A stretch of DNA of 64,000 bases from contig NZ_JAGGQP010000016.1 of NCBI RefSeq assembly GCF_018613235.1, positions 124,001 through 188,000 on the forward strand. Reading direction: 5' to 3'. The stretch's first letter is position 1. Each line of letters begins with the position of its first letter. A program made the translations under genes and the position numbers. The stretch comes from Bacillus sp. ISL-41 (lineage in GTDB: Bacteria; Bacillota; Bacilli; Bacillales; Cytobacillaceae). Positions 35,652 through 45,082 of this stretch are shown here, one piece after another. A model generated the notes under the pieces. It made no database searches. It worked only from the letters and a program-made list of their open reading frames with translations, and was not told the origin of the DNA.

Positions 35652-35658
35652 TTCGACA
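35652..35658 (-). promoter_or_regulatory. 0A box upstream of spoIIA
   Basis: TGTCGAA on the minus strand, a perfect Spo0A binding heptamer, about 55 bases upstream of the SigH -35 element. Confidence 0.65.
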
Positions 35659-35678
35659 ATTCTAGTTGAAAATTTGGA

Positions 35679-36857
35679 TTATTGCTGGCTTCCTGCTCTT
35701 GTAAACATCCCGAACGAGCGTTTATACAGGATCCACCAGCTGGCTTTCTCCACCTTTGCATCGGCAACTAGAGGTGTTTCTGCAAGGGTTTTTCCGTCTT
35801 TGACCAGCTTCAAAGTACCTACTCTGTCACCCTTTTCGACAGGTGCTTTAAGACTTTTATTCAAAGTGATTTTCTGTTTTACATCCTTTACGTCTGCTCC
35901 CTTTTTGGTCAATAGAGATACACTTTCAGATGTAACAGCGTTTATTGTCTTCTGGTCTCCTTTGCTAATGGCCGCTTTCCCAAGTGCATGTCCTTTCTTG
36001 AACATAGGATGCGTCTGGTACTGGCTGAAGGCATAATCCAGCATTTTCGTTACCTGTGCATTCCTGGCCTTGGAAGTAGGCGCCCCAAACACGACTGCAA
36101 TCGCACGCATGCCATCCTTTTGAGCAGTAGCCGTCAAGCAATATTTGGCTTCATTTGTGAAACCTGTTTTCAGCCCATCCACTCCAGGATAAAAGCGCAC
36201 GAGCTTATTCGTATTGACCAGCCAGAATTTTTTATCAGAGTCCTCACGGAGATAATCTTCATACGTTCCGGTGAACTTGGTGATTTTTTCGTACTTCAGC
36301 AATTCTTTCGCCATCATGGCCATGTCATACGCCGAGCTGTAATGCCCATCAACAGGCAATCCGGTCGTGTTCTTGAATACTGTATTCTTCAGTCCGAGCT
36401 CTTTTACTTTTTCATTCATCATTTTGACGAATGCTTCTTCAGAGCCGCCAATTCGCTCAGCCATCGCCACAGACGCATCATTGCCAGAGCCGATTGCGAT
36501 TCCTTTCAGCAATTGCTCAACTGTCATTTCTTCTCCTGGCTCAAGGAAGATTTGAGAACCTCCCATTGAAGCTGCATATTCACTGGCACGGACCTTTTCG
36601 TCCATCTTCAGCCTTCCTTCATCGAGCGCTTCCATGATCAAAAGCATCGTCATGATTTTGGTCATGCTCGCAGGCGGCAGCTTTTCATGACTGTTCTTAT
36701 CAAATAGAACCTGACCAGTATCACGTTCAATTAAAATAGCTGAACTGGCGTCATCGGCCAGTCCCGAGTCTCCTTCATTTGCATATCCTTTTGGGGAGAT
36801 CATTGCAGCGCCCATCATAAAAACAAGCAGTAAACTCGTCAACTTTTTCAGATTCAT
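35679..36857 (-). CDS. dacF: D-alanyl-D-alanine carboxypeptidase DacF
   Basis: 392 residues. Signal peptide 1-27 (ending near KGYAN), class S11 carboxypeptidase with S64-M-T-K67, SGN in IAIGSGNDASVAMAE, and KTG in DGLKTGFTNEAKY; a C-terminal beta domain follows. A forespore enzyme that sets cortex cross-linking, paralogous to dacB in this window. The start follows AGGAGGG; a long in-frame upstream extension through the IS region is spurious. It has its own SigF-type promoter and precedes the spoIIA operon as in B. subtilis. Confidence 0.94.
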   Translation of the reverse strand: MNLKKLTSLLLVFMMGAAMISPKGYANEGDSGLADDASSAILIERDTGQVLFDKNSHEKLPPASMTKIMTMLLIMEALDEGRLKMDEKVRASEYAASMGGSQIFLEPGEEMTVEQLLKGIAIGSGNDASVAMAERIGGSEEAFVKMMNEKVKELGLKNTVFKNTTGLPVDGHYSSAYDMAMMAKELLKYEKITKFTGTYEDYLREDSDKKFWLVNTNKLVRFYPGVDGLKTGFTNEAKYCLTATAQKDGMRAIAVVFGAPTSKARNAQVTKMLDYAFSQYQTHPMFKKGHALGKAAISKGDQKTINAVTSESVSLLTKKGADVKDVKQKITLNKSLKAPVEKGDRVGTLKLVKDGKTLAETPLVADAKVEKASWWILYKRSFGMFTRAGSQQ

Positions 36858-36886
36858 GGCCATAACCCTCCTATCTTTATAGGGTC

Positions 36887-36915
36887 TATTTTTTCCAATG
36901 AATCCATTTTTATAC
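36887..36915 (-). promoter_or_regulatory. SigF-type promoter of dacF
   Basis: On the minus strand GTATA, 14 bases, GGAAAAAATA, matching the forespore SigF pattern (GYATA / GGnnAnAnTR). Confidence 0.65.
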
Positions 36916-37047
36916 AAACAAGGTATATAAATCCGATATTTTGCACAGAAAAAAGCGAAGAGTTGCCTCTTCGCATCAGACTGTAGACAAACTCGATGGA
37001 AATCGAACTTGCCTACAGTCTTTTTTGTTTGGTGGAAAATGGGAGCT

Positions 37048-37179
37048 GTTGATTTCCGTTCCAGGCGCTTCGCTTTCCGCGGGGCCGGCGGTGAGCCTCT
37101 TCGACGCCGTTGGCGCCTGCGGGGTCTCACCTGTCCGTCTGATCCCGCAGGAGTCTACGCGCCTTCCACTCCAATCAAC
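37048..37179 (+). repeat. GC-rich palindromic interspersed repeat, copy 2
   Basis: 132 bases from GTTGATT to AATCAAC, with CTTCGCTTTCCGCGGGG, TTGGCGCCTGCGGGGTCTCA and GATCCCGCAGGAGTCTACGC blocks shared with the copies at 9980-10109 and 48705-48954. It lies within the second IS1182 remnant. Confidence 0.85.
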
Positions 37180-37226
37180 AGGAGTTTCTATACTTAGCGT
37201 GGAACTAAATATAAGTCAATTTTAAA

Positions 37227-37508
37227 ATGAACCATATAACGCTTGAGGTGGTAACCCGCCATATCTGGCAAGAGTATGCGGAAGAAGCGGACCACTTGAG
37301 GCACAATCAGGAAGAAGTAAAAGAAATCTATGCGAAGCGTAAGGAAACCATTGAGCGTGTATTCGCAGATGCAATAGAAAAGCATGGTATGCGTTGGACA
37401 ACACTAAGGGGACTTAAAAAATTGTCGATGCAGGCGATGCTTACTTTCGCTGCACTGAACCTGAAGAAGATGGCCAACTGGACTTGGAGAAGTCCAGTAA
37501 GGGCCTAG
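37227..37508 (+). pseudogene. IS1182-family transposase, C-terminal fragment
   Basis: About 93 codons of an IS1182 transposase end: VVTRHIWQEYAEEADHLRHN, IYAKRKETIERVFADAIEKH, GMRWTTLRGLKKLSMQAML and NLKKMANWTW. The conserved ERVFAD...HG.RWT..RG motif carries the late catalytic region. The first two thirds of the protein, with the rest of the DDE centre, are absent, so it is inactive. The family differs in its C-terminus from the remnant at 9.6 kb, indicating a different IS1182 subgroup. Confidence 0.85.
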
Positions 37509-37644
37509 AAGTATAGCGAAGAGAGTCTATTTTCCTTGAAAAATCAGATGAAATCCCAAAAGGGGTTCGGAATGAGACCATTCCGAACTTCTTCTGTCTA
37601 CAAACTGAAGCGAAGAGTTGCCTCTTCGCTTCCAGTGATCTTAT

Positions 37645-38949
37645 CTACTCTGTAATTTCTTCATGAACCAAAATCGGTGCATCAACATGTTCGTCTGTCA
37701 CCTTAATATTTTCATAAAGCATTTCTTTCACTTCGTTTACATCCTCGAAGTTGCTGTAAATTGTTAGAAGTGATTCTCCTTTTTCTACCTTGTCACCAAT
37801 TTTCTTGCGAAGCACAAGGCCGACTGCCAGGTCGATAACAGATTCCTTTGTAGCTCTTCCTGCACCTAGCAGCATGGCTGCTGTTCCTACTTCATCAGCG
37901 ACGATTTCAGATACATAGCCTGCTGCTTTGGCTTCAAGCTCGAAGGTGTATTTTGCCTGAGGAAGCCTGCTTGGATCATCGACTACGGATGCATCACCGC
38001 CCTGGGATGCCAGGAATACTTTGAATGTTTCAAGTGCAGTTCCGTTCTTGATCACTTCTTCCAGCTTGCTGCGTGCCTCTCCAAGGGACTCAGCCTTCCC
38101 AGCGAGGAATACCATATGGCTTCCGAGCGTCAAGCAAAGTTCAGTCAGGTCTTCTGGACCTTCACCCTTCAATGTATCAATCGCTTCCTTCACCTCTAAA
38201 GCGTTTCCGATCGCATAGCCAAGCGGTTGGCTCATATCGGAAATGACAGCCATTGTCCTGCGGCCGACATTATTTCCGATGCGGACCATCGCCTTAGCCA
38301 GATCACGTGAATCGTCAAGAGTCTTCATGAATGCTCCAGCACCTGTTTTAACATCCAGGACGATTGCATCAGCACCTGCGGCAATCTTCTTGCTCATGAT
38401 GGAGCTTGCAATCAAGGGAATGCTGTCCACTGTTGCCGTTACATCACGCAAAGAATAAAGCTTTTTATCAGCCGGAGTCAGGTTTCCACTCTGGCCGATG
38501 ACTGCGATTTTATTTTTATTGACAAGATCGATGAATTCTTCATTGTCGATTTCAACATGGAATCCTTCAACAGCCTCCAGCTTGTCGATGGTTCCTCCTG
38601 TGTGGCCAAGTCCGCGTCCGGACATTTTTGCAACCGGGACACCCAAAGCTGCCACTAAAGGCCCTAGAACAAGAGTCGTTGTATCACCTACACCACCTGT
38701 AGAATGCTTATCGACTTTCACGCCTTCAATCGCTGATAGGTCAATCTGGTCACCAGACTTCACCATTGCCATTGTAAGGTCTGCGCGTTCTTTTTCCGTC
38801 ATACCCTGGAAAAAAATCGCCATTGTCAGCGCACTTACCTGGTAGTCAGGAATCGAGCCTTCTGTATATCCATCCACAAAAAACTGGATTTCTTCAGTTG
38901 ATAATTCATGTCCGTCTCGCTTTTTTTCGATAACGTCAACCATTCTCAT
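37645..38949 (-). CDS. pdp: Pyrimidine-nucleoside phosphorylase
   Basis: 434 residues, the same length as B. subtilis Pdp. Family motifs: [38 protein letters not shown] (the thymidine phosphorylase signature) and [18 protein letters not shown]. It splits uridine, thymidine and deoxyuridine with phosphate. The ATG at 38949 opens the conserved MRMVDVI; an adjacent ATG at 38952 is also possible. Probably the last gene of drm-pupG-pdp. Its terminator was the target of an insertion. Confidence 0.95.
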   Translation of the reverse strand: MRMVDVIEKKRDGHELSTEEIQFFVDGYTEGSIPDYQVSALTMAIFFQGMTEKERADLTMAMVKSGDQIDLSAIEGVKVDKHSTGGVGDTTTLVLGPLVAALGVPVAKMSGRGLGHTGGTIDKLEAVEGFHVEIDNEEFIDLVNKNKIAVIGQSGNLTPADKKLYSLRDVTATVDSIPLIASSIMSKKIAAGADAIVLDVKTGAGAFMKTLDDSRDLAKAMVRIGNNVGRRTMAVISDMSQPLGYAIGNALEVKEAIDTLKGEGPEDLTELCLTLGSHMVFLAGKAESLGEARSKLEEVIKNGTALETFKVFLASQGGDASVVDDPSRLPQAKYTFELEAKAAGYVSEIVADEVGTAAMLLGAGRATKESVIDLAVGLVLRKKIGDKVEKGESLLTIYSNFEDVNEVKEMLYENIKVTDEHVDAPILVHEEITE

Positions 38950-38990
38950 CATTATCACCACTTATTATTATTTAGCCGATAAGCTATTAA

Positions 38991-39815
38991 TTATTTCTGT
39001 CCCAGCGTTTTTACGATTTCATTTACAAGCAAAAGGAAGCTTGACTTCACCTTTTCAGTTGTTTCGATTACCTCATCATGGCTCAATGGCTGGTCAAGAA
39101 TTCCAGCAGCCATATTAGAAATGCAAGAGATTCCCAAGACTTCCAAACCAGAATGTCTTGCTACCATGACTTCAGGAACGGTCGACATACCAACTGCATC
39201 TCCGCCCATTGTACGAATCATCCGTACCTCAGCAGGTGTTTCGTAAACTGGCCCAGGGTTGCCAAAATATACTCCCTCTTTCACTTGAAGGTTGTTCTTG
39301 TCAGCAACCTCTTTAGCGACTGCTCTTAATTTCTTTGAGTATGCTTCGCTCATATCAGGGAAACGCACGCCGAAACGTGAATCGTTTGGTCCAATCAACG
39401 GATTTGTTCCCATATTGTTGATATGGTCTGTAATGATCACCAAATCGCCTGGCTCAAAGCTCTCGTTGACGCCGCCAGCTGCGTTCGTAACGACCAGTTT
39501 TTCAATTCCAAGTTCTTTCATGACGCGCACCGGAAAAGTTACCTTATCCATGCTATAGCCTTCGTAAAAATGGAAACGCCCCTGCATGGCGATTACTTCA
39601 ACACCGCTAAGCTGTCCGCAAACAAGCTGGCCAGCGTGGCCTTCTACAGTCGAAACCGGAAAGCCTGGAATCTCGTTGTAAGGAATCTTAACCGGGTTTT
39701 CGATGTCATCAGCAAGAACACCAAGTCCAGAACCGAGAATCAACCCGATTTTCGGCTGTTGCTTAAGCTTATCATTTATAAAAGATGCTGCATTTTGAAT
39801 TTGATTGTAATCCAT
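38991..39815 (-). CDS. pupG: Purine-nucleoside phosphorylase (PNP class I)
   Basis: 274 residues. GSGLGVLAD phosphate loop, the [12 protein letters not shown]-type segment ([16 protein letters not shown]), [30 protein letters not shown] and [16 protein letters not shown]. It releases guanine and hypoxanthine from their (deoxy)nucleosides by phosphorolysis. The ATG at 39815 follows AAGGAG. Lies 12 bases after drm; together they feed ribose-5-phosphate into central metabolism. Confidence 0.95.
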   Translation of the reverse strand: MDYNQIQNAASFINDKLKQQPKIGLILGSGLGVLADDIENPVKIPYNEIPGFPVSTVEGHAGQLVCGQLSGVEVIAMQGRFHFYEGYSMDKVTFPVRVMKELGIEKLVVTNAAGGVNESFEPGDLVIITDHINNMGTNPLIGPNDSRFGVRFPDMSEAYSKKLRAVAKEVADKNNLQVKEGVYFGNPGPVYETPAEVRMIRTMGGDAVGMSTVPEVMVARHSGLEVLGISCISNMAAGILDQPLSHDEVIETTEKVKSSFLLLVNEIVKTLGQK

Positions 39816-39827
39816 GTAATCCACTCC

Positions 39828-41009
39828 TTATTTCAATTCATTTAGGAAGCTTGTTCCGTGGTCTGGCATTTTCACATTAAAGTTTTCTGCAACAGTTGCA
39901 CCGATATCTGCAAAAGTTTTACGGACAGGCAGTTCTTTCCCTTCAGTCATTCCTTTTGAATAGACGAGGAGCGGCACATATTCACGTGTATGGTCTGTTC
40001 CGTAATGGACCGGATCATTTCCGTGGTCCGCAGTAATGATGAGAAGGTCATCTTCATTCAATTTTTCGAATACCTCAGGAAGGCGGGCATCGTATTCCTC
40101 TAGTGCTTTGCCATAACCTTCAGGATCTCGGCGGTGTCCGAACAAAGCATCAAAATCTACAAGGTTCAGGAAGCTCAAGCCTGTAAAATCCTGATCGAGG
40201 GTTTGCAGCAATTTATCCATTCCGTCCATATTGGACACAGTGCGAAGAGATTCAGTTACGCCTTCTCCGTCATATATATCTGAGATTTTACCGATAGCCA
40301 AAACGTCAAGGCCTGAATCCTTCAGTTCGTTCATAACTGTTCTGCCGAATGGCTTCAGAGCATAGTCATGGCGGTTAGATGTACGTTTGAAGTCCCCTGG
40401 TTCACCGATAAATGGTCTTGCGATGACCCTTCCGACCATGTATTTTTCATCCAGCGTCAGTTCTCTGGCAATTTTACAAATATCATAAAGTTCTTCTATA
40501 GGAATGATTTCTTCGTGAGCAGCGATCTGCAGTACTGAATCTGCAGATGTATAGACGATCAGAGCCCCCGTCTTCATATGCTCTTCACCAAGCTCTACAA
40601 GGATTTCCGTTCCGCTTGCCGGTTTGTTTCCGATGACCTTTCTGCCGGTACGTGTTTCGAGCTCAGCAATCAATTCATCCGGGAATCCATCAGGGAATGC
40701 CTGGAATGGTGTCTGGATATTCAGACCCATGATCTCCCAGTGTCCTGTCATTGTGTCCTTGCCGTTAGAAGCTTCTTCCATCTTTGTATAGTAGGCCAGT
40801 GGCTTTTCAACTGGTGTGATGCCTTGGATTTCCTCGATGTTGCTGAGGCCGAGTTTGCCCATGTTCGGCATTTTCAAGCCATTCATTCTTTCTCCGATAT
40901 GGCCAAGTGTGTGGGATCCTTTATCACCAAACTCTTCGGCATCTGGAGCTTCTCCGATTCCTACTGAATCCATGACGATTAAAAATACTCTTTTATATGT
41001 ATTCGACAT
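39828..41009 (-). CDS. drm: Phosphopentomutase
   Basis: 393 residues, alkaline-phosphatase superfamily. [20 protein letters not shown] provides the first metal site, [13 protein letters not shown] the nucleophilic Thr, and [20 protein letters not shown] the C-terminal metal ligands. It interconverts (deoxy)ribose 1- and 5-phosphates. Preceded by AAGGAGG and, farther up, a perfect cre site, so carbon catabolite control of the operon is likely. Confidence 0.96.
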   Translation of the reverse strand: MSNTYKRVFLIVMDSVGIGEAPDAEEFGDKGSHTLGHIGERMNGLKMPNMGKLGLSNIEEIQGITPVEKPLAYYTKMEEASNGKDTMTGHWEIMGLNIQTPFQAFPDGFPDELIAELETRTGRKVIGNKPASGTEILVELGEEHMKTGALIVYTSADSVLQIAAHEEIIPIEELYDICKIARELTLDEKYMVGRVIARPFIGEPGDFKRTSNRHDYALKPFGRTVMNELKDSGLDVLAIGKISDIYDGEGVTESLRTVSNMDGMDKLLQTLDQDFTGLSFLNLVDFDALFGHRRDPEGYGKALEEYDARLPEVFEKLNEDDLLIITADHGNDPVHYGTDHTREYVPLLVYSKGMTEGKELPVRKTFADIGATVAENFNVKMPDHGTSFLNELK

Positions 41010-41090
41010 TCCTTCTCCTCCTTAAAAGTGTGAATGCGTTACTAACCTTTTTACAATTTTATGTTACCCTTTTTTGTTTCAGTTAATCGA

Positions 41091-41106
41091 ATGCTTGCGT
41101 TTTCAT
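41091..41106 (-). promoter_or_regulatory. cre site (CcpA) upstream of drm
   Basis: On the minus strand ATGAAAACGCAAGCAT matches the cre consensus WTGNAARCGNWWNCAW at every position. Located 82-97 bases upstream of the drm start. Confidence 0.75.
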
Positions 41107-41107
41107 T

Positions 41108-41123
41108 TGTCAGAAGTCTGACA
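41108..41123. promoter_or_regulatory. inverted repeat upstream of drm, possible operator
   Basis: TGTCAGA-AG-TCTGACA, a perfect 7-bp inverted repeat adjoining the cre site. It could bind a nucleoside-responsive regulator; no such protein can be named from this window. Confidence 0.4.
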
Positions 41124-41154
41124 TCTCCATTGTACTAAATAAAAATAAAAAAAC

Positions 41155-41184
41155 AAGAAAAAAAGCCGGCTTTTGGCCGGTCTT
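41155..41184 (-). terminator. xerD terminator
   Basis: On the minus strand CCGGC pairs with GCCGG around a small loop, followed by a TTTTTTT run. Confidence 0.7.
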
Positions 41185-41269
41185 TTATGACAATTCTATG
41201 AAACTATTATCCTTTTGAGTAGACATGCCGATTTTAACATCTTGGGTGAATACATAAACTCAGCTGCTA

Positions 41270-42163
41270 CTAGGCGCGCGGATGAAATTTTGTATAAACG
41301 TCCTTTAACCTTGTCTTTGTCACGTGGGTATAGATTTGGGTCGTCGAGATGTCCGCATGGCCCAGCATTTCTTGTACGGCGCGAAGGTCGGCTCCATTTT
41401 CAAGCAGATGGGTGGCAAATGAGTGGCGCATTGTGTGCGGAGTCAACTCTTTCTCAATCCCCGCTTCTGTCGCAAGCCGTTTGAGAATTTTCCAGAAACC
41501 CTGTCTTGACAGGCCTTTGCCATGGTGATTCAAAAATAAAGAGTCATCCTTATGTTTTTTCGATACAAGCTTCGGACGGCCTTTTTCAAGGTATTGTTCA
41601 ATCGCATCAGAAGCCGTTTTGCCAATCGGTATGATTCTTTCCTTGCTCCCTTTCCCCATACAGCGGACAAATCCCATTGTCAGGTGGACATCAGATAATG
41701 TCAGTCCGATCAGCTCGCTCACCCGGATCCCGGTGGCATACATCATTTCCAGCATCGCCTTATCACGATAGCCAAAATGGTCCGTCAGCTTTGGACTGTC
41801 GAGAAGTGTCTCTACCTCTTCCATACTCAAAACTTTAGGCAGGGATCGTTCATGCTGAGGGCTCTCGATGTGGACAGTCGGATCATGGCCGACCGCCTTT
41901 TCCCGCAGCAGGAAATGGTGGAAAGCCCTAATAGAGGCAATATGCCTTGCCAGTGTTTTTGAAGATTTCCCTGTGTCTTTCAAATGTCCTAAAAAATGGA
42001 CAATCTGCGGTCGCTGCACACCATTTAAGTCCCCAAGCTGTTCAACATTTTTAAGATATGTGATATAACTGTTCAAGTCACGTTTATAAGATACGATTGT
42101 GTTCTTAGAAAGTCCCTTTTCAACTACTAAAAAGTGAATAAAGTCGTCGAGCCTGTCTTCCAT
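41270..42163 (-). CDS. xerD: Tyrosine recombinase XerD
   Basis: 297 residues. SAM-like N-terminal domain ([20 protein letters not shown]) and catalytic domain with ATGIRVSEL (Arg), [15 protein letters not shown] (His-x-x-Arg), and [14 protein letters not shown] (His and nucleophilic Tyr). With a XerC-type partner (CodV in B. subtilis) it resolves chromosome dimers at dif before division. Follows yqzK closely; order drm-xerD-yqzK-fur is as in B. subtilis (ripX). Confidence 0.95.
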   Translation of the reverse strand: MEDRLDDFIHFLVVEKGLSKNTIVSYKRDLNSYITYLKNVEQLGDLNGVQRPQIVHFLGHLKDTGKSSKTLARHIASIRAFHHFLLREKAVGHDPTVHIESPQHERSLPKVLSMEEVETLLDSPKLTDHFGYRDKAMLEMMYATGIRVSELIGLTLSDVHLTMGFVRCMGKGSKERIIPIGKTASDAIEQYLEKGRPKLVSKKHKDDSLFLNHHGKGLSRQGFWKILKRLATEAGIEKELTPHTMRHSFATHLLENGADLRAVQEMLGHADISTTQIYTHVTKTRLKDVYTKFHPRA

Positions 42164-42168
42164 TTTTA

Positions 42169-42396
42169 TTACTCCCCATTCAGATAAAACAGTATCAGCC
42201 TTTCAAACATACTTCCCTTTTCTTCATCAAAGGTTCCTGATACCTTTATAGCCGCTCCCTCTGGTGCGTCATAACGATGATAGCTTTCATACTCTTCGTT
42301 AATCCACATGATACCATAATAAAATAAGATTGTGCATCCAGTGAATAATATAAATACCTTTAATGTATGCAGGACCAACCCAAGCCACGATTTCAT
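42169..42396 (-). CDS. yqzK: YqzK-like small membrane protein (DUF4227)
   Basis: 75 residues: one N-terminal membrane span (about 5-27, [20 protein letters not shown]) and an outside-facing tail ([19 protein letters not shown]-like). The ATG at 42396 follows GGAGG; the longer frame upstream lacks a ribosome site. In B. subtilis yqzK lies between xerD and fur, as here. Function unknown. Confidence 0.85.
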   Translation of the reverse strand: MKSWLGLVLHTLKVFILFTGCTILFYYGIMWINEEYESYHRYDAPEGAAIKVSGTFDEEKGSMFERLILFYLNGE

Positions 42397-42540
42397 TTTT
42401 CTTGCCTCCAAACTCGACACATCGAACAATTGACGGCGCCTGTTTAAAGGCGCATCCTGTTCTATTCGACTTTACTTATTTACTAATCTGTATGCCAATT
42501 TGGACAAGAATTATACCTGAACCTCGTGCAATTTTAATAA

Positions 42541-42577
42541 AATAAAAAACCCTTTCTCCAATGGAAAAAGGGTTTTG
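42541..42577 (-). terminator. fur terminator
   Basis: AAAACCCTTT pairs with AAAGGGTTTT, followed by TTATTTT on the minus strand. Confidence 0.85.
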
Positions 42578-42580
42578 AAA

Positions 42581-43042
42581 TCATTCATCAGTTTGGGTTG
42601 TTTCTTTTTCCTGGCATCTATGGCAAATGCCATGGAAGGTCAGGCGGTGATCCTTGATTTTAAATTTCCAGTCTCTTTCAACGATTTCTTCCACATCTTC
42701 AAGAAGGTCGTCCTGGATTTCATCCACTGCTCCGCATTCGATGCAGACTAGATGATGGTGGAAATGGGCAGCGCCTTCCTGGCGGAGATCGTAACGGGAT
42801 ACACCATCGCCGAAGTTGATTTTATCGACAATTTTCAGTTCAGTCAGCAGTTCAAGTGTCCGGTATACTGTTGCCAGGCCGATCTCAGGAGATTTCTCTT
42901 TGACAAGCAAATAGACATCTTCCGCACTTAAGTGGTCTTCTTCATGTTCAAGCAACACGCGAACAGTAGCTTCACGCTGAGGCGTTAATTTATAGCTGGA
43001 CGAATGCAGCTGTTTCTTGATTCTCTCAATTCTGTTTTCCAT
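42581..43042 (-). CDS. fur: Ferric uptake regulator Fur
   Basis: 153 residues. A winged-helix DNA-binding domain (SSYKLTPQREATVRVLLEHE, VYLLVKEKSPEIGLATVYRT) and a metal-binding dimer domain with AAHFHHHLVCIECGAVDEI and a C-terminal HGICHRC cysteine pair that binds structural zinc. It represses iron-uptake genes when iron is sufficient. The MENRIERIKKQLH start is conserved in Bacillus. A PerR-like site upstream suggests peroxide control. Confidence 0.97.
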   Translation of the reverse strand: MENRIERIKKQLHSSSYKLTPQREATVRVLLEHEEDHLSAEDVYLLVKEKSPEIGLATVYRTLELLTELKIVDKINFGDGVSRYDLRQEGAAHFHHHLVCIECGAVDEIQDDLLEDVEEIVERDWKFKIKDHRLTFHGICHRCQEKETTQTDE

Positions 43043-43106
43043 TTCGATAACTCTCACTCCCCCGCCACTATTCTTATATTATATCAGAAGCGGATTGAGA
43101 TTCAAA

Positions 43107-43121
43107 ATAAAATTATTACAA
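43107..43121. promoter_or_regulatory. possible PerR box upstream of fur
   Basis: Minus strand TTGTAATAATTTTAT matches the PerR consensus TTATAATNATTATAA at 11 of 14 positions, about 65 bases upstream of fur. B. subtilis fur is PerR-regulated. Confidence 0.4.
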
Positions 43122-43157
43122 ATAAGAAACAATAGTTATTTTTATTTAGTAATGATT

Positions 43158-43799
43158 TTAATTTATTGAGTTTATGACTGCTTTCAATAGTGCCGGAGAT
43201 AAATATGCCTCCACTCCTGCCGCCAGGGCAAGGAATATAAGTGCAGCGACAAACGAAAAGATATATCTAAAAAACTGCGGCATGATCGGCTGGTTGATTT
43301 TCTTCATGAACTGGTTCCGAATCATTTTCAATGAAAAAGTCACCGCCATTGCCGCTGTGATAATGAATACCGGTATAATGATGAAGTTTTGCGGAAGGAT
43401 GGAAACAAAGGATAAGAGGAATCCGTCCCACTGCATTTGGTTAACGAGAAAGCCTACCGTGAAACCGACAACCATCCCCTTCATGAAAAGCAGGATCAGA
43501 ATGACGGGAAGCCCTATGATTGAAACCCCGAGAATCCAGATGAGCCCAATGAATTTTCCATTGTGCAGAAAGCTCTGTAAAAATAAATCCTTTCCGTCCG
43601 CCACTTTCCCGGATGCTGCCTGGCCGAAAAACTGTGATAAGTAATAAAATAAATCTTCTTTTTGAGTGAAGCTTAGGCTGTTTACTATTATTGCCCCAAA
43701 GATGACTCCCATCAAAAACAGGACAATGACAAAAAGATAGATTGAGGAATATTCTCTTAAATGGGTTACTGCGACGTCCTGGTACCTTCGTTTCTTCAT
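43158..43799 (-). CDS. spoIIM: Stage II sporulation protein M
   Basis: 213 residues with five membrane spans, beginning MKKRRYQDVAVTHLREYSSI and including QSFLHNGKFIGLIWILGVSI. It is part of the SpoIID-SpoIIM-SpoIIP machine that degrades septal peptidoglycan and drives engulfment of the forespore. The ATG at 43799 follows GGAGG and gives the expected length; the upstream frame is non-conserved. A SigE-type promoter precedes it. Confidence 0.95.
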   Translation of the reverse strand: MKKRRYQDVAVTHLREYSSIYLFVIVLFLMGVIFGAIIVNSLSFTQKEDLFYYLSQFFGQAASGKVADGKDLFLQSFLHNGKFIGLIWILGVSIIGLPVILILLFMKGMVVGFTVGFLVNQMQWDGFLLSFVSILPQNFIIIPVFIITAAMAVTFSLKMIRNQFMKKINQPIMPQFFRYIFSFVAALIFLALAAGVEAYLSPALLKAVINSIN

Positions 43800-43829
43800 C
43801 TCTTTTCCTCCTGCATATTGGTTACTACC

Positions 43830-43858
43830 ATCATATGCAAGGACAGAGAGTCTATGAC
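43830..43858 (-). promoter_or_regulatory. candidate SigE promoter of spoIIM
   Basis: On the minus strand GTCATAG, 14 bases, CATATGAT, the same layout as the dacB candidate. spoIIM is a SigE gene in B. subtilis. Confidence 0.55.
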
Positions 43859-43888
43859 TGCAAAGCTTCCAATTTGGTTTAATAGAGA

Positions 43889-43920
43889 CCAAAAATCCGG
43901 CCAATTGACCGGATTTTTTT
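43889..43920. terminator. terminator after nudF-yqxK
   Basis: AAATCCGG pairs with CCGGATTT around an 8-base loop, with T runs on both strands. Confidence 0.75.
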
Positions 43921-45082
43921 AATCTGTTATTTTCCCGTATTTGCCTCCTCCGCCTGCGTGGAAGGCGAGAAGTCCTTTTCTTGCCCTATCTATCGTTATG
44001 GCTGTCTTTTCAGGAATAACTTGTTTTAAAGAATCGAGAGGCACTGAGTGAAGGACGGCCATTTCTGTACCAAAATGATCCATCAGCTTTTCTAGCATTT
44101 TCGGTCCAAGGCCTGGAATAAATTCGAGCGGCACCTGGTGGATATAAGGCGGTCTCACAAATTGATTTCCCTCTGAGGTTCTTAATTCCTGAATCCTGTC
44201 GGCGACACCTTTTATTTGTTTGGCAGATCCGCATTCTGGGCACGCTGCACCATATGCTGGATTGTAAGCCAGGCATTCTGCACAGACTGTCCGATGATAC
44301 TTTCCAAGCTGCGGATCCAGACCAAAATTTGCTTTGATACCCCGGCCTTCCGCTTGTTTTAATGCAAGTTCCAGTTCCCGGAAAGATGGCTCAGCCATTT
44401 CTATTTTCTGATATTCCCTCGCGATTTTTGCAAGTGAATGAGCATCGGAATTCGTTACAAACGAATAGCGGTGAAGCTCAGCCAGCTGGTCCGCCATTTT
44501 CGTATCCGAGCTTAAGCCTAATTCAATGCCATCGATCAGGTCCGCATCAAAAACCTCAGCAAAAGAATTCTTGACTCCTTTGCCGTATAGGCTTTTGAAT
44601 GGTGTAAATACATGAGCAGGAATGAAAATACCACCTAGTTCCTTAACCTTCTTCTGCAAAACAAGTCCAGAAATATAGACTCTTTGGGAGCTTAGATGAA
44701 TATTTTTCATGTGGTTTTCAAGCCATCTTGAAAAAGCTCTCATCGTCTGCAGGGTGGGCAGATAACATAAAACATGAATTGGCCCCTGGGTGCTTTCATC
44801 ATTGATCTCAAGCTCGGAACCAAGGATGATACTCATCCCGCCATAATGAAGTCCACCTTCTGGATGTTCCTGCAGTTCACCTGCTGCAAGCAAATCTTCC
44901 ATTTCATCAAGCACTTCCGGTGAATGGCTGTCTATGACTCCAATCATATTCAATCCTTTATAATCCCTTGCATGGCGGATGATATTGCTGAACGTCAGTG
45001 ATTTTGCTCCGGTGATTTTAACAGCCCTGCCTGATTTAGTCCTGCCAATATGGATGTGCAGATCAACGAAGTAATCATTCAT
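43919..45082 (-). CDS. yqxK: YqxK, PHP-domain/zinc-finger/HhH protein
   Basis: 387 residues. An N-terminal PHP-like metal-dependent domain (YFVDLHIHIGRT, VIDSHSPEV, PAHVFTPFKSLYG, TNSDAHSLAK), a four-cysteine zinc ribbon (CAECLAYNPAYGAACPECG) and a C-terminal helix-hairpin-helix (FIPGLGPKMLEKLMDHFG) that should contact DNA. Annotated in other Bacillus as a putative helicase or nuclease-like protein; the sequence supports a DNA-related hydrolase without a helicase domain. Directly follows nudF with no gap. Confidence 0.85.
   Translation of the reverse strand: MNDYFVDLHIHIGRTKSGRAVKITGAKSLTFSNIIRHARDYKGLNMIGVIDSHSPEVLDEMEDLLAAGELQEHPEGGLHYGGMSIILGSELEINDESTQGPIHVLCYLPTLQTMRAFSRWLENHMKNIHLSSQRVYISGLVLQKKVKELGGIFIPAHVFTPFKSLYGKGVKNSFAEVFDADLIDGIELGLSSDTKMADQLAELHRYSFVTNSDAHSLAKIAREYQKIEMAEPSFRELELALKQAEGRGIKANFGLDPQLGKYHRTVCAECLAYNPAYGAACPECGSAKQIKGVADRIQELRTSEGNQFVRPPYIHQVPLEFIPGLGPKMLEKLMDHFGTEMAVLHSVPLDSLKQVIPEKTAITIDRARKGLLAFHAGGGGKYGKITD

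Larger units (their letters stand above)
36955..37629. mobile_element. decayed IS1182-type insertion in the pdp terminator
   Basis: A perfect 20-base direct repeat GCGAAGAGTTGCCTCTTCGC, itself a hairpin, flanks the segment (36955-36974 and 37610-37629). Just inside are imperfect inverted ends TCAGACTGTAGACA (left) and, read inward from the right, TCAGTTTGTAGACA. The left hairpin copy keeps the T run that terminates pdp. Inside are a palindromic repeat (copy 2), the 3' part of a transposase gene and a GTTCGGAATG/CATTCCGAAC hairpin near the right end. Confidence 0.75.

Noticed and set aside
36858-37130. Long N-terminal extension of dacF
   Set aside because: The in-frame upstream codons run through the palindromic repeat and IS remnant, are Arg-rich and non-conserved, and the true signal peptide begins at 36857 with a strong ribosome site.
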